Positions 1-11,674 of a DNA stretch of 64,000 nucleotides are shown here, in pieces. The notes under the pieces are model-generated. The model was given only the letters and a program-made list of their open reading frames with translations. It searched no databases and was not told where the DNA came from. Position 1 is the stretch's first letter, and every line of letters begins with the position of its first letter. Origin of the DNA: Vandiemenella viatica (Eukaryota > Arthropoda > Insecta > Orthoptera > Morabidae); assembly GCA_031002005.1 (NCBI GenBank), contig JARYHS010008074.1:12842924-12906923 (forward strand), read 5' to 3'. The position numbers and the translations under genes are program-made.

Positions 1-1039
1 ACGGTGGATCATCCTCTCCATTTATTATCCGCTTCGGTATATGTATATCCATACCTTCCCTGACTATTCGTATAAATCGATGCCACATCTCTTCAACGGT
101 GTCCTTTGTTGACTTGAAGTTATGGCAATTATTCCTTAGGTAGGTTCTAAAACAGTCCTTTGAGGCCTTACTGAATCTGTATACAATCCGCCCTTTTCTC
201 CTTTTTCGCTTGGTCATTAGTTTGATAGTCGCAATTACCGCTTTATGATTGCTTATTCCTGTGGTCGTTGAAATGTCGGTGAATAATTCTGGCCTGTTGG
301 TAACCAGCAGATCTAAAATATTTTCGCTACAGTTATGACACCCCGTAGGTTCATTAACTAGCTGCTCGAGATGATTATCTGACAATAAATCGAGAATTAC
401 TTCAGAAGCTTCCTTATCCCTGCTACCCGTAATGTGATCGTAATCACGCCAGTCAATATAAGGCAGATTGAAGTCGCCTCCCAGAATCATAGCATGATCC
501 TGAAAATGGCTAACTATAGTGTTTACATTATTTCTTAACTCCTCGGCGATAGCTATGTCGGAATCGGGTGGACGGTAGAAGGCGCCACTGATGAATTTTG
601 AACCAGCAACATTGAGTTTAATCCAAATGATTTCACATATCGTATCAACGTCTATTTCATTACATGGGAGAAATTTACTCACAGATATAAATACCCCACC
701 TCCATGAGAATATAATCTGTCTTTACAAAAAACGTTCATGCTATCTTTAAAAGTTTCGGTGGAACTTATTTCCGGTTTTAGCCAACTATCTGTTCTGATA
801 ACGATATCCTCTTCTGTGCTACAAATAACACTTTCTAGTTCCGGTTGTTTGTTACAAATGCTTCTACAATTAATTACAAGAACCTTTAACTGTCGAGATT
901 CTTTTACGTTCCTCCTACATTCTGGTGTTGTATCTGTTTGGATTGCCCGTAACTGTATTTTCTGTTTCGGGTCTTCCTCCCTCAGCCTAAAAGACGACCC
1001 AGTGCATTCCACATGGCCCCTGCCACCCGTGTCGCCGAT
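1..1039 (-). CDS. CR1/L2-like LINE ORF2, endonuclease domain (partial, runs off the left edge)
   Basis: Reading right to left, one frame stays open from about 1039 to the window edge (about 345 codons) and encodes an exonuclease-endonuclease-phosphatase domain, the target-site nuclease of non-LTR retrotransposons. Motifs in order: VLVINCRSICNK (about 840-875), TDSWLKPEI (about 760-790), SHGGGVFI (about 690), GAFYRPP (about 580), GGDFNLPYIDW (about 480) and GISNHKAV (about 240). The last is the position of the family's SDH box, with N where D is usual. The frame has no start codon of its own that I trust; it follows a broken ORF1 on the same strand. The reverse transcriptase would lie left of the window. 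An uninterrupted domain suggests a fairly young copy. The CR1/L2 assignment comes from the motif style and the ORF1 type and is less sure than the domain call. Confidence 0.85.
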   Translation of the reverse strand, partial: MGDTGGRGHVECTGSSFRLREEDPKQKIQLRAIQTDTTPECRRNVKESRQLKVLVINCRSICNKQPELESVICSTEEDIVIRTDSWLKPEISSTETFKDSMNVFCKDRLYSHGGGVFISVSKFLPCNEIDVDTICEIIWIKLNVAGSKFISGAFYRPPDSDIAIAEELRNNVNTIVSHFQDHAMILGGDFNLPYIDWRDYDHITGSRDKEASEVILDLLSDNHLEQLVNEPTGCHNCSENILDLLVTNRPELFTDISTTTGISNHKAVIATIKLMTKRKRRKGRIVYRFSKASKDCFRTYLRNNCHNFKSTKDTVEEMWHRFIRIVREGMDIHIPKRIINGEDDPP

Positions 1040-1239
1040 TCACGTGTGTAGCGCACACCTGACCTATTATGGGGAACCCTATATGTCTTGACTCTATGGT
1101 GAAGATCGAGAAATCTGCTGCCAATAACATCACAGAAACATCATAGTCTCTGGTTCAGCCCCTCAATATGGCTCTGAACCAGAGTCCCACAATCAACTCT
1201 GTCGACGATGCTACAGATGGTTAGCTGTGGCCACTGGCC

Positions 1240-1924
1240 ACTGAGTTAACCCTTTCAGCCAGCCGCCAGAATAAAGAGAAGACAACCTCTCACCCAAGGC
1301 GACAAGCGTCATTGGTGCCGACATGAGCCACACTCTGTAGTTGGCTACACCCCATCCTTTCTATGGCATCCGGGATGGCCTGTTCCAAATCGTGGATCAG
1401 GCCACCCGGAATACACACTGAATGGACGTTGGATTTCTTCCCCGAGTAATCCGCCATTTCCCTAAGGGGCTCTAATAACTGCCTAACGTTAGAGCTTCTA
1501 ACTACCAAAGTCCCCTTCTGTGTTTTCTCAGAACTAGCGGGCTGGTGGGCCGTCAACTTGCAGGATGACTATTGTGGGACTGAGTCAGCCTCCGACAGTA
1601 CATCATACCAGTTGGACAGTTGAACAAGTTCAGCATCTTGGCCTTTAAGCCTGCTCGACTGCCCCCGTGTGTGGCTTCGAAGTTGAGAGGCCATATGCCA
1701 GTCACCGACAGGCTGACAGGCAACCGCGGCACAGTCTCCAACTCTTCAGCCTGGGTTGCAGGTACGACGGTCGATATGGGAGAATCTGTTATAGGCATGG
1801 CTTCATCAGTTTCCCCAATATTACATTTGCTACAACCATTTACGGCAGCTTCCAGCTGTTTAACTTTCGCTAACACAGCTGCAAGCTGTGCGCGCAGATC
1901 AGCCACCTCAGCTGCACACAGCAA
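1240..1924 (-). pseudogene. LINE ORF1 remnant with SGNH/esterase-like segment
   Basis: Two abutting open stretches, 1553-1924 and 1290-1556, belong to one degraded ORF1. The first begins with a leucine-rich, coiled-coil-like segment (VADLRAQLAAVLAKVKQLEAA). The second carries VAHVGTNDACRLG, the HVGTND block of SGNH/esterase-type ORF1 proteins found in CR1 and L2 LINEs. The stretches lie in different frames and the reading breaks again before ORF2, so no full protein can be made. It sits directly upstream of the endonuclease ORF in the same orientation, which supports one LINE copy. The esterase reading rests mainly on one motif. Confidence 0.65.
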
Positions 1925-2011
1925 TCATAGTCCATAGCCATTCTGCATTTGAAAAACGCGAAAAAGAAAAAAGAACAGAAACTCTAAATAACCTGTACTT
2001 TATGCAAAATA

Positions 2012-2255
2012 TAAACACTCAGAGATTGCACTAACCAAATCTACACACCACTGAAGATCAAATACAAAACGAAAATCCGCTACTGTCCTCGGCAACTGCT
2101 CAACTGTACCTAATCTCTACTTTCTACAATAAGTAAACACTCAAATATTACACTAACTAAATCCACTAAAGATCAAATACAAAACGAAAATACACTACTA
2201 TCCTCAATGACTGCTCAGCTGTAACTAACCTCTACTTTCTACAAAAAGTAAACAT
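2012..2255 (-). repeat. Two-copy tandem 5' leader of the LINE (about 122 and 115 bp units)
   Basis: Two near-identical units start at 2012 and 2134 and a third begins at 2249 (taaacactc / taaacattg). Each contains the block GAAGATCAAATACAAAACG-like and ends with TCTACTTTCTACAA. The second unit lacks a few bases near its middle. The array sits just upstream of ORF1 in the minus orientation, where tandem promoter monomers occur in many LINEs. The promoter role is inference. Confidence 0.75.
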
Positions 2256-2271
2256 TGTGGAATCCTATGTT

Positions 2272-2760
2272 TTATTTTCTCCCAGTCTGATGAATATCTT
2301 TACTTATTTTAGAATAAAAAATGGAAACTTTTTGCATTCGACTTCCCATGTATGATTTAAACCATTTACCTGCGGTCCCATAAATACCATAGTATTCCAT
2401 TTTTTTCAATAGCAATTCACGATTTACATAGTCAAATGCTTTTGCAAGATCACAAAATATTCTTACAGGGCTCATTTTTTTATTCAGTTCCTCAAATGTC
2501 TTATCTAAAAAAGAATATATAGCCATTTATATAGATGATCCTTTTTGGAACCCAAATTGTGATTTAGTGAGGATATTTTTGTGTAACATGTTTTATTACT
2601 CTACAATACATGACTTTTTCAAAAATCTTTTAGTATCTGGAAGTAAAGAAATAGGACGATATTTATATACACATATTTCTTCTCCTTTGTTTTTGATGCT
2701 TTTAGCAGTAGAAGATAACATTTCCAGGCATTAGGCTTGATCTAATAACATTTTTACTGC
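2272..2760 (-). pseudogene. Older LINE reverse transcriptase fragment
   Basis: The open stretch 2272-2526 reads IFCDLAKAFDYVNRELLLKKM and then YYGIYGTAGKWFKSYMGSRMQ, which is RT block A (D-x-KAFD) and the following helix region. Upstream on the same strand (2526-2760), interrupted by stops, are YRPISLLP and QFGFQKGSS, the RT entry motifs. It is a partial, stop-ridden domain of a different and older LINE than the one at 1-2255, which may have inserted beside it. Confidence 0.75.
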
Positions 2761-3346
2761 ATACAATACATACGCAAAAGAGTAATTGTGTCTACTAGAG
2801 TAAAGTTTGCCAGAACCCACCAGTCCTGTGTTAGCTTGTGTCATGTTTCTGAACATTTATACATTTTTTGTCCATACAGTAACAGTGAGGAGACAGAAAG
2901 AGATTACTGACCTAACAGAGAAATTTGGTTCTATTAGTTATACCATATGCTTGACATTGCTTCAGTTTAACTTCAATTTAGGAAGCAACATCACTCCATA
3001 CTCATCTGCAAATATGATAAAGACCTAAATCTTTAAATTATTTTATGGTGACTCATACTTCATTATTCTTATTCATTTTGTATCATATACTGTACTGCTA
3101 ACTTATTTTGTAAAGAAGTAAAAAAATTCATATCCATGCATGACACTTGAGTATTCTTCCTGTTAGACATGAAAAGAGCACAGTGAGGGGAAGTCAAACT
3201 AGTTCAGAAAGCCTAAAGTTATACAGTTGATTTAACAAGTAGATGAGTGTAAAATAATGTTTGCAACATCACATTCAATTTTGTTTTTTTGTATGAGTGG
3301 ACAGTCTTACAAGGAAATCTGAAGAGCAAGATGGTACATGGTATAA
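2761..3346. other. No recognisable feature
   Basis: AT-rich sequence. A 73-codon open frame at 2807-3028 has no motif I recognise and no splice context that fits the dynein gene. Confidence 0.5.
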
Positions 3347-4004
3347 TCATATATATTATTTCTATAAGGTATTTTTTTGTCACAAGCCTGTATCTTCCTT
3401 CATACTTAACGGAAATCAATGAATGAGGTGTCATTTTAAGAAGTATGGTCTCCACTTTTTTCACATCATATTTTAAGAAATGAAGTTTTCGGAATGCGAA
3501 CCTTTAAGGGCAAAAATGTCAATATTTCTAAAATGCTGTTTTCTGTGTTACGAGTAATTTATTTTAGACTTGCGCATTATAGTTCGCGAAGAAGGGCACT
3601 CAGTTTAGTTGGCAGCTCCCTCGCGAACTAGTTCGCTCTTTTAATTTGTTAGTTCGCGTCTCGAATTCAGAGAAACAGATCGTTCGCTCGCCTTGCTACC
3701 GCTACTGCACACGTTATTTTGTTTGTTATGTCAGTTTTATTAGGACATAATCATTTTTTTGTCATTTCTAAATGGAATTTAATATGACCTTCTTAAGAAA
3801 AGCTATTGCTTAATAATAGCCCTTTCAAATGACATTAGCACGATCAGTTGCCGCCGATAAACCAAAGTGCTCATTGTCCTTTGCAGAAATGGGTAAACTG
3901 AATAACTGTGCTGTTTTTACTATTTAATTTACATGCATTCGTAGAATATTAATTTTGTAAATGGATTTATTTATTAGTTCATGGAAGAAACATTACTTAT
4001 AAAA

Positions 4005-4061
4005 GGCGCTAATGACCCTGCCATCAACGCGCCTTTAAACCCCAACAACAACAACAAACAC
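4005..4061 (+). mobile_element. Short truncated SINE/LINE 3' end with 16-bp target duplication
   Basis: A 57-bp insert (ggcgctaatgaccctg... ending in a (CAA)n tail) lies between two copies of AACATTACTTATAAAA (3989-4004 and 4062-4077). The 5'-truncated body, simple-repeat tail and 16-bp duplication are those of target-primed reverse transcription. Confidence 0.8.
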
Positions 4062-5196
4062 AACATTACTTATAAAATATTATAAATGCGTTTATTTTGA
4101 TGAGTTAAAATACCCGTTTTTAAATAATCGGCTTTTTTTATTTAAATATAGTTTCGGAAATCATGAACAAAATATAATTCTACTATTGGCTACAAGTTAA
4201 GTACTATATGACACAAACAGTATTACCTATATTATTAAGAAAAGTAACAGTAATACTTCCAATGTGATACCTAACAATTAGACATATAAAAATAACAGTG
4301 AGCCTTGAATGAGAAAGTGGTATCAATAACGAAAGTGCGTAAATTTCCAGTAAATTGGAAGTCATTGAGCTATTTTTTTATTAGTGTAGGAGAGGATAAT
4401 CCAACACACTTTCACAATATTTTGGCGACGAATGAAACTGATGAAGACACAAAAGTTAAAATCTTTTTGAATCTCGCAAGTCAGTTCTTTACATAACTTT
4501 CACAAATCTGTTAACCAACATACTGAGATAAGTATTATATTATGTCTGCTTTAAAATCAGCGCTAGAAAAATGTAAAAGATACTGTTTCTTTGGTTAAGA
4601 AAACAAGAAAAAGCCTTTAGAAGCCAAATTCGCCACAGAAAGTGATAATATTAAAAATAATGCTCTAGTATTCGTTGATAAAAGTCTGGAGTATCTTAGT
4701 AAATAGTTAGATTTCAATTAAAACAATTGGCTATAGAAAAACCAAAAATTAAATTTAAAACACAAGGTTTCATTTGATGGCTGGGAGACAATAGTAGAGG
4801 TTCTAAATTTATGAGAAAAAATGGTTATCAAAGTGAACGAACTTTACACTGAAATAACAACATTACACGAAATCTAGGTATAAGTAAGAGCAGTATTTCA
4901 TTAGTAAAAATGAGCTTTTGATTGACATTAATTTAACAACTGAAAGTGATAAAGCATATTACAATTTTATTGTAGACAGAAAATTGTTGAAGATGCAAGA
5001 AGTGCAAAAAAATATAGCATAAAAAATAAAATAGTAAAAAAAACATATCCTTTTTCCTTTTCTACTCTTTCGTAAAATATTATATTTTTGAAGTGTACTA
5101 TATTTTTATAGGTTATTCTAAAAAAAAATTCTACCATTAACCGCAAAAAATTTTGGTAATCCTAGAGGCGAATGGTGATAGTTCTGGACCGGGAAT

Positions 5197-5352
5197 GCTC
5201 AGTTTAGTTCGCGAATGGTACCGCTCAGTATAGTTCGCGAACGGTAATGCTCAATTTAGTTCGCAAACTGTACCGCTCAGTTTAGTTCGTGAGCGGTAGT
5301 GCTGTGTTTAGTTCACGAGTGGTAGCGCTGTGTTTAGTTCGCGAACTAGGTC
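5197..5352 (+). repeat. 26-bp subterminal tandem array (six units)
   Basis: Units begin at 5197, 5223, 5249, 5275, 5301 and 5327 with an exact 26-bp period. Consensus is GCTCAGTTTAGTTCGCGA followed by ACGGTANC. A partial seventh begins at 5353. Each carries a TTCGCGAA-like palindrome, which suggests repeated protein-binding sites near the element's right end. Confidence 0.9.
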
Positions 5353-5782
5353 GCTCCGCTCTGGAATTCCAGAAAGACAGCTCGTTCGCTCGCTTTGCTA
5401 GCGCTACTTCACGCGCTATCTTCTTTGTTATAATACTTGTGGTTACTGGTAGTTGTCTTTTAAGTGTTAATGGGATCAAAGTGTGTTTTGTTTTCACATT
5501 CCATGTTAAATTTCCGTTTTTGACTTCTGCAATAATTATTAATGTTTAACAGTTACATTTTTTTAATTTTATTTTTATATCTGTCTCTTCAGTGAAATGT
5601 GTCTACAGCGAACTGCGTTACCTTTTAGATAATAAACTAAAACAAAAGTTTGTCTTTGGGAAAGGATCGAACGAACTAACGAACTAAGGAGCGAGAGATC
5701 TGGGAACTAGTTCGCGTAATTAGTTCGTGGGAGCGCTCTTCCGAACTAGTTCGTTCGCGAACTACACAAGACTAATTTATTT

Positions 5783-6995
5783 CCCTGGATACCTATCTGA
5801 AATCATTTAATGAAGTATCATTTTAAAGATTAAGATCTCCGTTTTAGTGACGTCATATATTAAGACAGAAATTTTTCTGAATTCGACCCATAAAGGGCAA
5901 AAGTATCAATATTTTTGCAATGCATTTTCGTGTCACGAGCGATTTTTCTCCCTTAATATCTAACCGATATAGATCAATTAGGTATCATATTAAAGACTGA
6001 GGTTTCCGCCATGGTAACATTATATTTTAAGGAAGGAATTTTTCGTAATTTGACCCTTAAAGGGCAAAAATGTCAATTTTTCTAAAATGCTGTTTTTGTG
6101 TCTCCATTCCCTTATCTCCCTGGATATCTTTCCAAAATCGATAAATGAAGTAAGATTATGAGGAATGTTGTCTTAGCTTTGGTGACATCATACTTTAGGA
6201 AAGAAGTTTTTGGAATTCAACCCTTAAAGGGAAAAAGTTTAAATGGTTCTACAACGCATCTTTGTGTCATGAGCTATTTGTCTCCCTTGATATCTAACTG
6301 ATATAGATAAATGAGATATCATATTAAAGACTGAGTTCTCCGCCATGGTAACATTATATTTTAAGAAAGGAATTTTTTGTAATTCGAACCTTAAAGCGCA
6401 AAAATGTCAATTTTTCGAAAATGCGTTTTTTGTATCTCGAACCATTTATCTCCCTTGACAATTAAAAAAATTGATAAACGAGGTATCATTTAAAAGATTG
6501 AGGTCTTTGTAATGTCTTCGGTTCCGTTACCAAATTTTAAAGAAAGAAATTTTTCAAAATTCTAACCTTAGAGGGCAAAAGTATTAATATTTTTACAACG
6601 CATTTTTCTGTCACCAGCTATTTATTTCCCTTGATACCCAACAGAAATTAATAAATGAGGTATCGTTTTAAATAATAAATTATCCGCTTATCATATTTAA
6701 AGAAAAAACTTTCTCCAAATTCATTCAACCCGCAAGAAACAAAAATATCATCATTTCTAGAACTTTTTTTTTTACCTAACTTGATAACTAACCGAAATCA
6801 ATAAATGAGGTATCATTTTAAAGACCAAGGTGACTGCTTTGATCACACCATACTTTATAAAAGAAACTTTTAGGAGTTCGACCCTTAAAAGGCAAAAGTA
6901 TCAATAATATTTCTATGTTGTGTTTTTTTATTATTATTATTACCAGCCATTTATCTTCTTCAATATCTAGCTCTAATCGATAAATATCATATCGT
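5783..6995 (+). repeat. 167-bp satellite array inside Helitron copy 1
   Basis: Units recur at about 5776, 5944, 6111, 6277, 6444 and 6610 (tatctccctt/gg-type start), giving a period close to 167 bp. Each unit has GTATCATTTTAAAGA, TTCGACCCTTAAAGGGCAAAA and an AAATGC(A/G)TTTTT block. Two monomer types alternate: one with CCTGGATATC, the other with CTTGATATCTAACYGATATAG. The array continues left of the insertion (3370-3556). Confidence 0.9.
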
Positions 6996-7455
6996 TTTAA
7001 AGGTTAAGGTCTCCAGTTAGGTAAAATCATAAATCAAGGAAGAATGTTTCGGCATTTGGTGCTTAAAGTGGTAGTGCGTATGAGAAAGTCCGTAGATTGC
7101 AGCATTATTTTTTTATTCAATAAGTAGCTTTTCGGATTTTTTTTTCTATTATGGAAACACTTTCGTTTTGCTATACAATTACAATGTAAAAATTTTATTC
7201 GCACAGCAACAAATATCATAGAGATGTTAATTTGATGTGTGTATTTTGTTCAGGTTGATTGTATTCTGTTAAGGTCGGTGACAGTTTGTCGTAAATACAG
7301 AGCTTTTTAAATTTTCCTAACTATTTTTGTAATATGTGGTAAGTATTTTTATGCATTTGCCACAAAAATACCATTATACTTTTCATTATATTAAAAGCAT
7401 TCAACCTCGCTATTCATCTAATTTTATTTGCGAAATTTTTGCACGGGTGGTCTAG

Positions 7456-8869
7456 TGATATGTTATTACTATTGAAACATTTTGCACTAAATTTTTGCAT
7501 TTAATTTTTTTTTACTTTAATTACTTAGTATCTTTAGACTGTTACTTAAGACCTTGATTATTCTGGTGGGTACTATGCTAAAATGGAAGTTGCAGTTTGT
7601 TTTCAGACTTCAAATGTCGGTGTCTCATGGCTCTAACGATTTGTCTAAATTTTTATTTTCTGTTTCCCATCCAATATTCATTCATGTAGTTTATAGTATA
7701 CAATGCAAACTGTGATTATTTTATTTAAATATTTTTGTTTGTTTGTGATGTTTGATATTAATATCACTCACAGATTTATTTATGCTATCTAATTCATGCT
7801 TCACAATTTTTTTTATGGTTTTTGATGCCATCACCAATGTAAGAGCTGCATCAGTTATATTTACCATATCTGATATTACAATCATGATCTGCAATCAGCT
7901 AAAACTCTAGTCTCCAGATGTATGTAAATAAGCCTAGTGTAAATAAGCTAGTGTCTGTCTGTTTCATCATCATGCAAAAACGAACTGGTTTGGATGAGGT
8001 TTTCATAGTTTAGGAGCTTCTGGTCTAGCTTTAAATATAACTAAATTTGGCCAGACTCCTAAGCAATTAAAAATAATAATAATATATCCTTAACCTCAAC
8101 TATTTTTGCACCATATATTTCAATTATTTCTTTAAGTTTGCAGTGGGAGATCATCCACACCAAAATGAGAATAATATTAGATCTCTCATACCTCTTCTTA
8201 GTGCCATTTGTTGCAGCTAAGTCTCCATTGCCTGAATCATAAAAATTATGAATTAAAAACTCCTAATTGTATTATACAGTTAAACCATTGTGGCTGCCAA
8301 GCTACACATTTTGAGGCATCATGTTGTACACCTTTGATTACAGTTGTAGGTTAAACCTGCACCTACGGCAATAATTTAGTTTTTCTTGTATGCTTTTTTT
8401 TTCCAACCATATGCCAGTTTTTCCATTGCAAAATTGTTAGAGAATGTAAACAAAACAATATAAATAATTTGTAAAACAGAGTAACTGGCGATATAATAAT
8501 CAGGAAAATGCTTTAAGGTGATATAAGAAGGAAATTCAACCCAATACTTTATATGACAGCAGCTGGGTTCAATGAACACAAAGAAATGAACGTGTGTAGC
8601 AAAATATTTTGGTATTGAATCTTATTATTGTACATAGATGAGACACTCAGCAAGGAAACCAGATGTTATAACATTGACTTCTGCTGATTGAATGGAGTAG
8701 CAAAACCAAAGCGGCTGGGATGGTTATGGATAGGGGTGAGAAAATACTGATTCAACAATTCTGGAGAAATATTATTGTAGGAAGTGGGGGACAACATCAC
8801 AGTGATGAACATAAGAGGAAATAAATATTAATAGATGATATAAACAGAAAATATATTTTTTTTTTTTCA
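7456..8869. other. No recognisable feature
   Basis: AT-rich sequence upstream of the first visible dynein exon, with short poly(T) and ATT runs. I see no coding motif, inverted repeat or exon that fits. Confidence 0.5.
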
Positions 8870-11220
8870 TAGATTGAGACCAGGTGTCAGTGAGATGTTG
8901 GTAAGCTAGTTCTCATCTTTGGAGTTCAGAGAATGTTGTGGTTTCAGCCTTTAGCCCTTAGTGTAAAATTGTTGCTTGAAGTGTGAGAACTGGCATGGGC
9001 TGCCACTGGTTAGTATAAGTTACCAGTGTAAACTAATGGTATAAGCAGTTACCTGTGACCATTCTTCTGACGGAGAGTGGGTTAGTGGTGAGACCAATAT
9101 GTGAACGGGTACAGTGGATACAAGTGGTGTGTTGTGGTGCATGTGGCATGTCCAATATTAGAAACATTTAGCTTGTGATCAGATTGGAGTAGGTGATGGT
9201 AGGTGGGTCCATGCTTCATGTTTTGCGGAGGGGTATGTTACACGGGAATGATCTGTTTAATGATTTGGGAAAATTATGAAGTGGGAATTTTGAACCAAGA
9301 TGTTTTTGAGATGTGGTGATATTTTGAATCATGAGGGTGGAACAATGGGCAGGATTCTGTGTAGAAGGGTGCACATTACAAGGAAGGGGTATAGGAATTG
9401 GTACCCATGACAAAGATTAAGTTAATGTACTCAAGGCCAGAAGTGAAATGGATGATGAAAATGGGGATGTAGTTGGTTTCAAGAGGTACGGGATTGGAGA
9501 AGTTGTGTGATCGATGGATTGTTCCATGAGAGGTTTGATTTTGTGCTAGATCAGGAGGGTAGGAGTGGGAAATGAGAGCTTGAGATAGGCTTTGTGTAGA
9601 CCTGGAGGGAGATCCTTTGCCAGGACAGAAGCACCTGTCATGGATGACCAAGCTGTAAGGAATGGAACACTTGATGTGGAAGGGGTGGCAAATTCTAAAG
9701 TAAAGCTATTGTAGATTTATAGGCTTGATGTGTGCAGATGCATGTATGTCACCTGTCTGTAAGTTTGTGATGCTTGGAAAGATATTTTTGGAAGAATTAA
9801 GGTTACTGCTTGGAATGGCAAAGATCACCACAACAACAAGCTGGCATTCAATTTCAGTAAAAAGTGGGAAAATTAGCTTTTGTAGGTATGAGAGTCATGA
9901 AAGGGAATAAATTAGCAATAATTTACCCAAAAATTTAAATTCTCAAAGAGCAAAAGTAAGCAGGTAGAAAACAGGTGAGTGAAATTGCTATTGAAGCGTG
10001 TGCTCCATCACATTAAAAATTTAACTTAGTGAAATTTCCTGAATTGCTGATATAAAAAATATCATCGATGATCCTGAGCAACATGGCGGATTTTGGATGA
10101 ATTTGGTTTAAAAATAACATACCCAGACAGTCAAGAAGAGGTTTTGCATAAACAGTGGAAAAGGGTGATGAGGAAAGATGTGCTTGAGACACTGCCGGGA
10201 GGGCACTGATCTAAGAAATGTTCTATCAGTGAACCATTGGCAGTGAGATATGTTGGTGTTTGAAGATGTAATAACAGTGTTTACAAGAATTTAGTGTAGG
10301 AATCGGTGTAGGAACTAAAGAAAAATGAGGAAGCAAATGCCATGTGTCCTTGATATGGGTGTTACTTTGGCGGGAGGGGGGGGGGGGGGGGGGAAGGCGA
10401 AGGTGAATGTGGGATCTGCCTAATTATTGGTTGTAGATATTGATCCACAAAGTCAAAGATGAATTCTGTATGCAACAGCTGTGGGGTGTCCTGGATTACC
10501 CAGCTTTTCGATTTTTGGGTAGAGGTAAAAGGCAGGTGTGCGTGGATCTTTGGGACTAAGAAGAGGATTAACTGCAGTGTGAGATATCAGAACAGCTCAT
10601 TGAATTGAAAGTATTCTTCAGTCTTCTTGCAGAGGATATAGGATCACAGGTGAGGGGCCAGTAGGTATTACTATCTTTTAATTGAGAATCAGCTTCACAC
10701 AGTTTAATCACAGCAGTTCATTAATCTGTGGTCTAGCACGTGTCGGGTCATCCCGAAGGTTTGGCTAGCAGGGATGAGAAACAAAGTAGTACCACCGATG
10801 GGGCATGTGGTAGAATGACAGGAAGTCATGGAATATGGTGCCATGGTAAAAGTTCTGGTTAGGGAAAAAGTGAGAATTGGAAGTTGGTCTTCTGAAAAAA
10901 TAAGGTAATGATGGATTCGTAACTGAAAATTTTGGTTTCAGAATTCATATTAGGAGAGCATGGAGTGAATTTCAAAATGAGAAGTTGAGGTATACAATAA
11001 GGCTTTGAACTGTTTTAAGGACGTAAGGGAGGCTTCAGTTTAGGTTCATACAGGATTACTTGCAGTAAAGAGACAAACCAGGTGTGAGAGATATTATACA
11101 ATTGAGACAATTTGTTTAGTAGCTTTTGAGCATTCATAGTAATGGAATTCAGATATATTAGTATGTGTGGAATAGCTTATAGGAATGAAAGCAGATTATT
11201 TTTTAAAGGGATATGAGTTG
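8870..11220 (-). pseudogene. Penelope-like element, decayed reverse transcriptase plus GIY-YIG endonuclease
   Basis: Penelope-like elements code for a telomerase-related reverse transcriptase joined to a GIY-YIG nuclease. On the minus strand, in order from the right, I can read: LCEADSQLKDSNTYWPLT (about 10660-10720); then, across stops, LLSPKDPRTPAFYLYPKI and KLGNPGHP (10471-10553), matching the Penelope block LLPKIHKPGNPGRPI; a weak DDIF motif near 10060; and at 8870-9160 the nuclease part CIHCTRSHIGLTT followed by ELAYQHLTDT. The last matches the better preserved copy at 49436-49804 almost residue for residue. The frame is broken by many stops and shifts, and an 18-nt G run (10376-10393) interrupts it. 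It lies in the intron or 5' flank before the first visible dynein exon. Confidence 0.8.
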
Positions 11221-11239
11221 CCTGAAGGTAACTTTACAA

Positions 11240-11640
11240 TATCAGTTTGTTGCTGCAGGAGAAGAATTTTCAAGGTCAAAGACTTTGTAATGGAAGGCAT
11301 ATAGCACAGGGCAATGTTATCGTAGGCCACCGAACACCATATGTTTTAGGGTTAAAACATTTGAAGAGACAGAGGAGTATGTTAAAGGAAAGGCATGTGT
11401 TAGATCAGATGATGAGTACGATGATGAAGCTATTTCGCAGATGTTCTTAGAATTGCTGGGCACCAAATTGAGTAAATGATCTGGAGCAGGTGCAAGTGCT
11501 CCATTCTGAATTTTCCAGCCCCAATCTTCAGGACCTAAAGAATTTCCTAGCCATTCTTGAATCTGTAAGTATATTCCTAGAGAATGTATGGCCAATGTAC
11601 CATATATTTGTAGAGAATGTCGCTCACATGCTGCTTATGT
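11240..11640. other. Unassigned stretch between a Penelope remnant and a LINE fragment
   Basis: Several overlapping open frames of 61-92 codons lie here on both strands. None shows a motif I know. It may be a degraded LINE 5' part, since the family at 11675 begins directly after it. Confidence 0.35.
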
Positions 11641-11674
11641 TGGTGGAAGGGACGCAAGCTGGAAGGTTGCAGTG

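Larger units (their letters stand above)
3565..5774 (+). mobile_element. hAT-like non-autonomous DNA transposon inserted in the Helitron
   Basis: It is flanked by ATTTATTT at 3557-3564 and again at 5775-5782, an 8-bp duplication of a satellite site that is uninterrupted in other copies. The ends are inverted: TAGACTTGCGC at the left and, read inward from the right, TAGTCTTGTG; both are followed by AGTTCGCGAA. The subterminal regions are crowded with TTCGCGAA palindromes, as in hAT elements. The 8-bp duplication and YARNN-type end suggest hAT. I recognise no transposase: the central 4300-5040 is stop-ridden. Superfamily is inference from the duplication length. Confidence 0.7.
3347..7455 (+). 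mobile_element. Non-autonomous Helitron, family 1, copy 1 (with internal insertion)
   Basis: The 5' end is TCATATATATTATTTC at 3347 and the 3' end is CTAG at 7452-7455, followed by T. Upstream of CTAG is a short hairpin-type sequence (GCGAAATTTTTGC) and GGGTGGT, the layout of a Helitron 3' terminus. The flanks give A at the left and T at the right, the A|T target typical of Helitrons, with no target duplication. The same 5' end recurs at 39336 and 54013, and the same 3' end at 25441, 37316 and 52327 (all on the minus strand), so the boundaries are set by independent insertions. The interior holds 167-bp satellite units (3370-3556 and 5783-6995) and a roughly 400-bp unique 3' segment. No Rep/helicase gene is visible. 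A 2.2-kb element interrupts it at 3565-5774. Confidence 0.85.

Noticed and set aside
4305..5040. Possible transposase in the hAT-like element
   Set aside because: Stops every few dozen codons and no hAT dimerisation or catalytic motif could be found.
5197..5352. Regular 26-bp repeats considered as a CRISPR array
   Set aside because: There are no unique spacers; units abut, and the context is a eukaryotic transposon end.
10376..10393. 18-nt G run as a possible G-quadruplex regulatory site
   Set aside because: It interrupts a dead Penelope reading frame; no promoter or gene context supports a role.
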